DNA of 64,000 nt from Jiella pelagia (GTDB lineage: Bacteria; Pseudomonadota; Alphaproteobacteria; Rhizobiales; Rhizobiaceae), in contig NZ_CP114028.1 in the NCBI RefSeq assembly GCF_026898155.1, positions 124,001 to 188,000 of the forward strand, written 5' to 3'. Positions within the stretch are counted from its first letter, which is position 1. The number at the start of each line of letters is the position of its first letter. This document shows, piece after piece, positions 59,191-64,000 of this stretch. Under the pieces are notes generated by a model. That model was not told where the DNA came from. It made no database searches and saw nothing but the letters and a program-made list of their open reading frames with translations. The position numbers and the translations under genes are program-made.

Positions 59191-60093
59191 TCAGCCGGCG
59201 GTATCGAGGCCGGCGTCCTTCGCCATGCGTTTGAGGGCCTTCAGACCCATGTCCTGATAATGGCGCGGGTCGCGGACCGCGCTGTCCTGTTCGGCTTCGA
59301 TGACGAGCCAGCCGTCATAGCCGCCCCGCGCCGCCGCCTCGATCACCGGCTCGAAGGAGACGCAACCTTCGTCGTCGCCAGGAACGGTGAAGGCGCCCCG
59401 CCGCACGCCCTCGAGGAAGGACAGCCCCTTCTCGCGAACCTCGGCCATGATGTCCGGCCGGATGTTCTTGCAATGGATGTGGGTGACGCGGTCCATGTAG
59501 CGGTTGGCGAGGTCGGCGGGGTCGGCGCCGCCGAATGTCGCGTGGCCGGTGTCGAGCAGGAGCCTCGTGTGCGGACCGGCCATCGCCATGAAGCGCTCGA
59601 TGTCCTCGGCGCTTTCGATGATCGTTCCCATGTGATGGTGGTAACCCATCGCGACGCCTTCATCTGCGGCTAAGCGCGACAGTTCCTCGTAGCCCTTGGA
59701 GAAACGCTCCCATTCGGCATCACTCATGATCGGCCGGTCGTTGACGGCGACATGGTCGTTGCCGTGAACGGTGTTGGAGCACTCGCAGGCATTGATGTGG
59801 TCGCCGCCCGCCGCCTTGGTGAAGTCGATCCAGGTCTTCAGCGCGCGCTTCTCGGTCTCGACGTCGTTGACGAGGAGATTGGTCGAGAACCAGCCGGCGG
59901 CGAAGCGCAGCCCGTATCCGCCGAGCTTCGCCTTCAGCGCCGTGCCCTCGTCGGGCATCTTGTGGCCCTTCTCGATGCCGTCGAAACCGATCGCGCGGCA
60001 GTCGTCGAGGCAGTCTTCGAGACTGAGATGGTCGCCGATCGACCAGTCGTCGTCATTGGACCAGGCGATGGGGTTCGTGCCGTAGAGGATCAT
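59191..60093 (-). CDS. iolE: 2-keto-myo-inositol (inosose) dehydratase
   Basis: 300 residues of a xylose-isomerase-like TIM barrel: YGTNPIAWSNDDDWSIGD, GFDGIEKGHKMPDEG, GYHHHMGTIIESAEDIERFM, LLLDTGHATFGG, GYDGWLVIEAEQDSAVRDP. The metal-binding Glu/Asp/His residues are in place. The frame extends upstream in iolD's shadow, but the ATG at 60093 starts the typical MILYGTNPIAW. Confidence 0.96.
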   Translation of the reverse strand: MILYGTNPIAWSNDDDWSIGDHLSLEDCLDDCRAIGFDGIEKGHKMPDEGTALKAKLGGYGLRFAAGWFSTNLLVNDVETEKRALKTWIDFTKAAGGDHINACECSNTVHGNDHVAVNDRPIMSDAEWERFSKGYEELSRLAADEGVAMGYHHHMGTIIESAEDIERFMAMAGPHTRLLLDTGHATFGGADPADLANRYMDRVTHIHCKNIRPDIMAEVREKGLSFLEGVRRGAFTVPGDDEGCVSFEPVIEAAARGGYDGWLVIEAEQDSAVRDPRHYQDMGLKALKRMAKDAGLDTAG

Positions 60094-60115
60094 CGGTGTC
60101 TCGCGAAAGGGTGTT

Positions 60116-61945
60116 TCAGTTATAGGTGCGCTGGAGAGCGACGTTCGCGTCGTAGCGGCTGCGCGCCTTTTCCAGACGGTCCGGCCCGCCGGTCCGCGGC
60201 ACAGCGACATCCCAGAAATGCCCGCCCGCCCCGGTGCCGGGCACGGCGTCGGTCTCGATGAGGATGACGCTCGGCACGTCGCGGCCGCGCGCGGCGACGA
60301 TCTTTTCCTCAAGGTCGGCGATGTCGTCGGCCTTTTCCGCATGCGCGCCCATCGCGGCGGCATGCGCCACGAAATCGATCTTCGGAAAGACGTCGCTGTC
60401 CTTGTACAGATTGTTGAATTCGGCCCCACCGCACTCGATCTGGAGCCGGTTGATGCAGCCATAGCCGGAATTGTCGGTGAGGACGATCGTGAACGGCACC
60501 TTGCGCGCCGCAGCGGTCGCAAGCTCGGAATTGGCCATCATGTAGCTGCCGTCACCGACGAAGCAGACCACCTCCTTCTCGGGCGCGGCGAGCTTGATAC
60601 CCATGGCGCCCGCGACCTCGTAGCCCATGCAGGAATAGCCGTATTCCATGTGGTAGCCGCCCTGTGCCGCCTGCCAGAGCACCTGCAAGGCTCCGGGCAT
60701 CGTGCCGGCGGCGCACATGGCGACCGTCCGGTCCGTCGCGACACGTTGTACAGCGCCGATCACCTGCGCGTCGGTCGGCTTGCTGTTCGTCGACGCGGCT
60801 GGTGCGGCGGTCACGCGCTCGACCTCCTTGCGCCATTCGGCAGGCGCCGAGGGGTCGTGGGCCTCGAAGCGAAGATCGCCGAGCGCCCTCGACAGCCGCT
60901 CAAGCGCGACACGCGCGTCCGAGACGAGCGGCGTCGCGAGATGTTTCTGCGCGTCGTAGGGGTGCAGATTGATGGAGACCAGCTTTCGCTCCGGGTTGCC
61001 GAACAGCGTCCAGGACCCGGTCGTGAAGTCCTGGAAGCGCGTACCGACGCCGATGACGAGATCGGCGGCCTCGCAATGCTCGTTGCCGCAGCCCGAACCG
61101 GTGACGCCGGGCGAGCCGAAATTGAGCGGATGGTCGAAGGAAAGCGCGCCCTTGCCGGCCTGCGTCTCGACGACCGGGATATTGTGCTTCTCGGCAAAGG
61201 CGATCAGCTGCTCTTCGGCTTGGCTATAGAGAACACCGCCGCCGGCGACGATCACCGGCTTAGACGCTTTCGCGATCAGGTCGGCGACGTCGGCGACCTC
61301 GCGCGGATCGGGCTCGGGTCTGCGGATGCGCCAGACGCGCGGCGCGAAGAAGTCGGCCGGATAGTCGTAGTCCTCGGCCTGCACGTCCTGGCAGAAGGCG
61401 AGAACGGCGGGACCGGCATTCTGCGGATCCGTCATCATCGCCATGGCCCGTGGCAGGGCGGTCAACAGATGCTCTGGCCGCGAGATGCGATCGAAATGCC
61501 GGGCGACCGGCTTGAAGCAGTCGTTGGCGCTCACCGTGCCGTCGTCGAAATCCTCGATCTGCTGGAGAACCGGGTCGGGGCGGCGATTGGCGAAGACGTC
61601 GCCGCAGATCATCAGAACCGGCAGGCGGTTCACATGGGCGAGCGCGCAGGCCGTCACCATGTTGGTCGAGCCCGGCCCGATGGACGCGGTGATCGCCATC
61701 GCCTTCTGGCGGCGCATCGTCTTGGTATAGGCGATCGCGGCATGGGCCATGGTCTGTTCGTTCTGGCCGCGCCAGGTCGGGATCTCGTCCCGATAACGAT
61801 GCAGCGCCTCGCCGATGCCGGCGACGTTGCCGTGACCGAAGATCGCCCAGACGCCTTCGATGAAGCGCTCACCATCCTCGGTCATCTGGACCGAGAGCCA
61901 TTTCACCATCGCCTGCGCGGCCGTCAGCTTGATCGTGTCGCTCAT
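60116..61945 (-). CDS. iolD: 3D-(3,5/4)-trihydroxycyclohexane-1,2-dione hydrolase
   Basis: 609 residues of a ThDP enzyme. It has an N-terminal PYR domain with the catalytic Glu region (VWAIFGHGNVAGIGEALH), a middle domain and a C-terminal PP domain with the ThDP/Mg motif VVCFVGDGSYMMANSELATA ... DNSGYGCINRLQ. It opens the ring of trihydroxycyclohexanedione to 5-deoxy-glucuronate. Separated from iolC by 12 bp and iolE by 22 bp. Confidence 0.97.
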   Translation of the reverse strand: MSDTIKLTAAQAMVKWLSVQMTEDGERFIEGVWAIFGHGNVAGIGEALHRYRDEIPTWRGQNEQTMAHAAIAYTKTMRRQKAMAITASIGPGSTNMVTACALAHVNRLPVLMICGDVFANRRPDPVLQQIEDFDDGTVSANDCFKPVARHFDRISRPEHLLTALPRAMAMMTDPQNAGPAVLAFCQDVQAEDYDYPADFFAPRVWRIRRPEPDPREVADVADLIAKASKPVIVAGGGVLYSQAEEQLIAFAEKHNIPVVETQAGKGALSFDHPLNFGSPGVTGSGCGNEHCEAADLVIGVGTRFQDFTTGSWTLFGNPERKLVSINLHPYDAQKHLATPLVSDARVALERLSRALGDLRFEAHDPSAPAEWRKEVERVTAAPAASTNSKPTDAQVIGAVQRVATDRTVAMCAAGTMPGALQVLWQAAQGGYHMEYGYSCMGYEVAGAMGIKLAAPEKEVVCFVGDGSYMMANSELATAAARKVPFTIVLTDNSGYGCINRLQIECGGAEFNNLYKDSDVFPKIDFVAHAAAMGAHAEKADDIADLEEKIVAARGRDVPSVILIETDAVPGTGAGGHFWDVAVPRTGGPDRLEKARSRYDANVALQRTYN

Positions 61946-61957
61946 GGGTTCCGTTCC

Positions 61958-63865
61958 TTATGCCAGGTTCTCTCGGGCCTCGGCCCGTGCCGCGTCCCAG
62001 ATCGCGCAGAGCCGCCGATACCGGTCCGCCATCAGCGAGACGGCGTCCGCCTCGCTCATCTCGCCCTTGAAGAAGGCGCGCGCGGCATCGCCGAAGATCG
62101 TGCGTCCGACCGCGAAGCCCTTGACCAGCGGGAACTTCGCGGCGAGCGCGAAGCATGCCTTGAGTTCGTCTTCCGGCGCGTCGAGGCCGAGGACGACGAC
62201 GCCGCGCGTGTTCGGGTCGTTGCGATCGATCGCCGCGACGGCCTTCGCCCAGGCGCTCTCGGTCTTGAAGGGTTCGAGCTTCCACCAGTCGGGATAGACG
62301 CCCGCGTCGTAGAAGCGCTGGATGATCGTCGAGCTCGTCTCGTCGTCGACGGGACCCACCTTGGAGGGAATCACTTCGAGGAGGAATTCCAGCCTGTTGC
62401 GGCGCGCGCTTTCGAACAGGCGGGCGATCACGGCCTCCTGCTCGGCCCACATCGCCGCGTCGTCGTCCGGGTGGCAGAAGCAGAGGCACTTGACCACGTG
62501 GTCGCGCGGCCATTCGGCGAGCCCGCCGAAATCCTTTCCGATCTCCGGTTCGAGGGCCAGCGGACGCGAGCCCGGCCATTCCACCGGGTGGCCGAGCCAC
62601 AGGCCGGTGCCCGCCGCCTTCCACAAGGCGTGCTTGCCGAGACGGGAGTCGCAGAGAATGCCGTAGCCGGGCGCGTCGCCCTTCACGGCGAGCGCCGCGT
62701 CGAGACAGAGCCGCTTGAAAGCGTCGATCTTTTCCGGGCTCGCGCCGTCCATCTCTTCGAGCTGCATGCGATGGTCGAAGGCGAAGACGCGCATGGTCGA
62801 CCAGTCGCCGGTGCGGTTGGTCGCCCAATGGACCTGCTCGAGTTCGGCGTCGTTGCGCAGGTCCTTTCGCTTGATGCCGCGCCGGAAGAAGAACTGAAGC
62901 TCTTCCCAGCTCGGATAGGCCGGGGTGCAGCCGTGGCGCGAGACGGCGAAGGCGCCGCAGGCATTGGCGTATTTCAGCGCCGTCGGCCAATCCTCGCCAT
63001 CGAGCCAACCCTTCAAAAGCCCCGCGAAGAAGCCGTCGCCGGCGCCGAGCACGTTGAAGACCTCGATCGGGAAGCCCGGTCCCGCCTCGCCGTCGTCGAG
63101 ACTGTCGGGAATGTCGCCGGTGAAGGCGACGGCGCCGAGCGCGCCGCGCTTGCAGACGAGCGTCGCGCCGGAGACCTTTCGCACGGCCCGCAAGGCTTCA
63201 AGCGTATCGGTCGAGCCGCCGGCGATGTGGAATTCCTCTTCCGTCCCGACGATGAGATCGAAGAGATGCAGCGTCCACAGGAGCTTATCCGTCACCGCCC
63301 GGCTTTCGACGAAGCGGCTTTCGCCCTCGCCATGGCCGGCGACGCCCCAAAGGTTCGGGCGATAGTCGATGTCGAGGGCGGTCTTCGCGCCGTGCTTGCG
63401 GGCAAGATCCAGCGCCTTCTTCACGGCGGCCTCGGTGCGCGGATGGCTGAGATGGGTGCCGGTCGCGACGACGGCTCTCGCCTCGGCGACGAAGTCCTCG
63501 TCGATATCGGCCTCGGTGATCCCCATGTCGGCGCAGTTCTCGCGATAGAAGATCAGCGGAAACTGCTCGTCGTCGCGGATGCCGAGAAGGACGAGGGCCG
63601 TCAGCCGCTCGGGATCGGTCTTGACGCCGCGCGTGTCCACGCCCTCGCGCTGAAGCTGCTCGCGGATGAAGCGGCCCATATGCTCGTCGCCGACGGCGGT
63701 GATCACCGCCGATTTCAGCCCGAGCCGGGCCGTGCCGCAGGCGATGTTGGTCGGCGAGCCGCCGATATACTTGTCGAACGAGCCCATGTCTTCGAGCCGC
63801 CCGCCCACCTGCGCGCCGTAGAGGTCGACCGATGAGCGTCCGATCGTGATGACGTCGAGTGACAT
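61958..63865 (-). CDS. iolC: 5-dehydro-2-deoxygluconokinase fused to DUF2090 aldolase domain
   Basis: 635 residues. The PfkB kinase part has DLYGAQVGGRLEDMGSFDKYIGGSPTNIACGTARLG and VLGAGDGFFAGLLKGWLDG (catalytic Asp). The C-terminal ~300 residues are a DUF2090 TIM-barrel (VFAFDHRMQLEEM, GYGILCDSRLGKHAL, VVLGLDAPEDELKACF) thought to act as the 2-deoxy-5-keto-gluconate-6-phosphate aldolase. The fusion is common in alphaproteobacteria. First gene of the visible operon. Confidence 0.96.
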   Translation of the reverse strand: MSLDVITIGRSSVDLYGAQVGGRLEDMGSFDKYIGGSPTNIACGTARLGLKSAVITAVGDEHMGRFIREQLQREGVDTRGVKTDPERLTALVLLGIRDDEQFPLIFYRENCADMGITEADIDEDFVAEARAVVATGTHLSHPRTEAAVKKALDLARKHGAKTALDIDYRPNLWGVAGHGEGESRFVESRAVTDKLLWTLHLFDLIVGTEEEFHIAGGSTDTLEALRAVRKVSGATLVCKRGALGAVAFTGDIPDSLDDGEAGPGFPIEVFNVLGAGDGFFAGLLKGWLDGEDWPTALKYANACGAFAVSRHGCTPAYPSWEELQFFFRRGIKRKDLRNDAELEQVHWATNRTGDWSTMRVFAFDHRMQLEEMDGASPEKIDAFKRLCLDAALAVKGDAPGYGILCDSRLGKHALWKAAGTGLWLGHPVEWPGSRPLALEPEIGKDFGGLAEWPRDHVVKCLCFCHPDDDAAMWAEQEAVIARLFESARRNRLEFLLEVIPSKVGPVDDETSSTIIQRFYDAGVYPDWWKLEPFKTESAWAKAVAAIDRNDPNTRGVVVLGLDAPEDELKACFALAAKFPLVKGFAVGRTIFGDAARAFFKGEMSEADAVSLMADRYRRLCAIWDAARAEARENLA

Positions 63866-63921
63866 GATCCAGCCCTATCGAATGTTTTTGCCAAGATGGG
63901 TCTCATCCGGAGAGACGATGT

Positions 63922-63957
63922 CCCGGCACCCGCACGGGAGGGGACGCGGGTGCCGGG
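63922..63957. terminator. GC-rich hairpin upstream of iolC
   Basis: A 12-bp perfect stem (CCCGGCACCCGC / GCGGGTGCCGGG) with a 12-nt loop. No T-run follows, so it may be a terminator for an upstream leftward gene or an attenuator-like structure. The last bases of the window (stop codon complement CTA near 63989) hint that another leftward gene ends there. Confidence 0.5.
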
Positions 63958-64000
63958 CCGGCAGGTTGAGGTCGAGAAAGCGACGGCGCTATTCGGCCGC

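Noticed and set aside
60218..63835. 1205-codon open frame on the plus strand opposite iolD and iolC
   Set aside because: It is antisense to two well-identified genes. GC-rich codon use in iolC/iolD creates long stop-free antisense frames, and the product shows no domain.

Overview
The window is GC-rich DNA from an alphaproteobacterium, most likely a member of the Hyphomicrobiales (Rhizobiales). The reasons are a Tat-exported clade I nosRZDFYLX cluster, NsrR and NnrR-type control sites, pseudoazurin, an iolC-DUF2090 fusion with iolDEB, and abundant IS21, IS66, IS256, IS110 and IS5 elements. I cannot name the genus.

Layout. 0.2-2.5 kb: nitric-oxide detoxification (hmp, group III truncated haemoglobin, nsrR, with an NsrR box between them). 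2.6-20.5 kb: a denitrification island. It has one nnrS split by an IS21 element, a second intact nnrS, several small accessory genes (DUF59, DUF2249, DUF6522, DUF1858), a Crp/Fnr regulator, tatE-nosRZDFYLX, a strong terminator and pseudoazurin. Four NnrR/Dnr-like boxes sit in its promoters. 20.6-25.4 kb: HPP-CBS membrane protein, a VapBC-like pair, a serine recombinase with a res-like site, an HNH protein and two LysE-type exporters. 25.4-32.4 kb: a mobile-element knot in which IS66 sits inside IS256, which sits inside IS110. An inversion at a 5-bp microhomology then cut both IS66 tnpC and a dapA-like gene. 32.4-47.9 kb: a coherent, poorly understood sugar-metabolite locus with seven glycosyltransferases (one GT29-like, one sucrose-phosphate-synthase/phosphatase-like), an acyl-CoA dehydrogenase-like protein, a PIG-L deacetylase fused to a NodS-like methyltransferase, and an Mfd-like helicase. 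48-57.6 kb: IS remnants around a monooxygenase/SDR/LysR group and an HxlR/quinone-reductase pair. 57.6-63.9 kb: the myo-inositol catabolic operon iolC-iolD-iolE-(small membrane protein)-iolB, followed by a truncated iolG.

The most striking signal is not a gene. Twelve genes between 2 and 47 kb carry a one-base insertion, and in every case it lies exactly at the centre of what must originally have been the palindrome GAGCTC (now GAG-N-CTC). Removing that base restores full-length family-typical proteins (nsrR, istB, the Crp/Fnr regulator, tatE, nosZ, nosD, nosX, IS66 tnpA, two glycosyltransferases, the PIG-L/methyltransferase, the Mfd-like helicase). Only three intact GAGCTC sites remain. The simplest reading is a systematic basecalling error at a modified motif, so these genes are probably intact in the cell and the organism probably methylates GAGCTC. 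A few other indels lie in homopolymers. Coordinates for these genes are given for the whole repaired reading frame.

How the genes work together: NsrR senses NO and controls Hmp/truncated haemoglobin. The Crp/Fnr regulator probably drives the nnrS, accessory, nos and pseudoazurin units through TTG-N8-CAA boxes. NosR, NosDFYL, NosX and TatE mature and feed electrons to the periplasmic N2O reductase NosZ, with pseudoazurin as a likely electron carrier. The iol genes convert inositol towards central metabolism.
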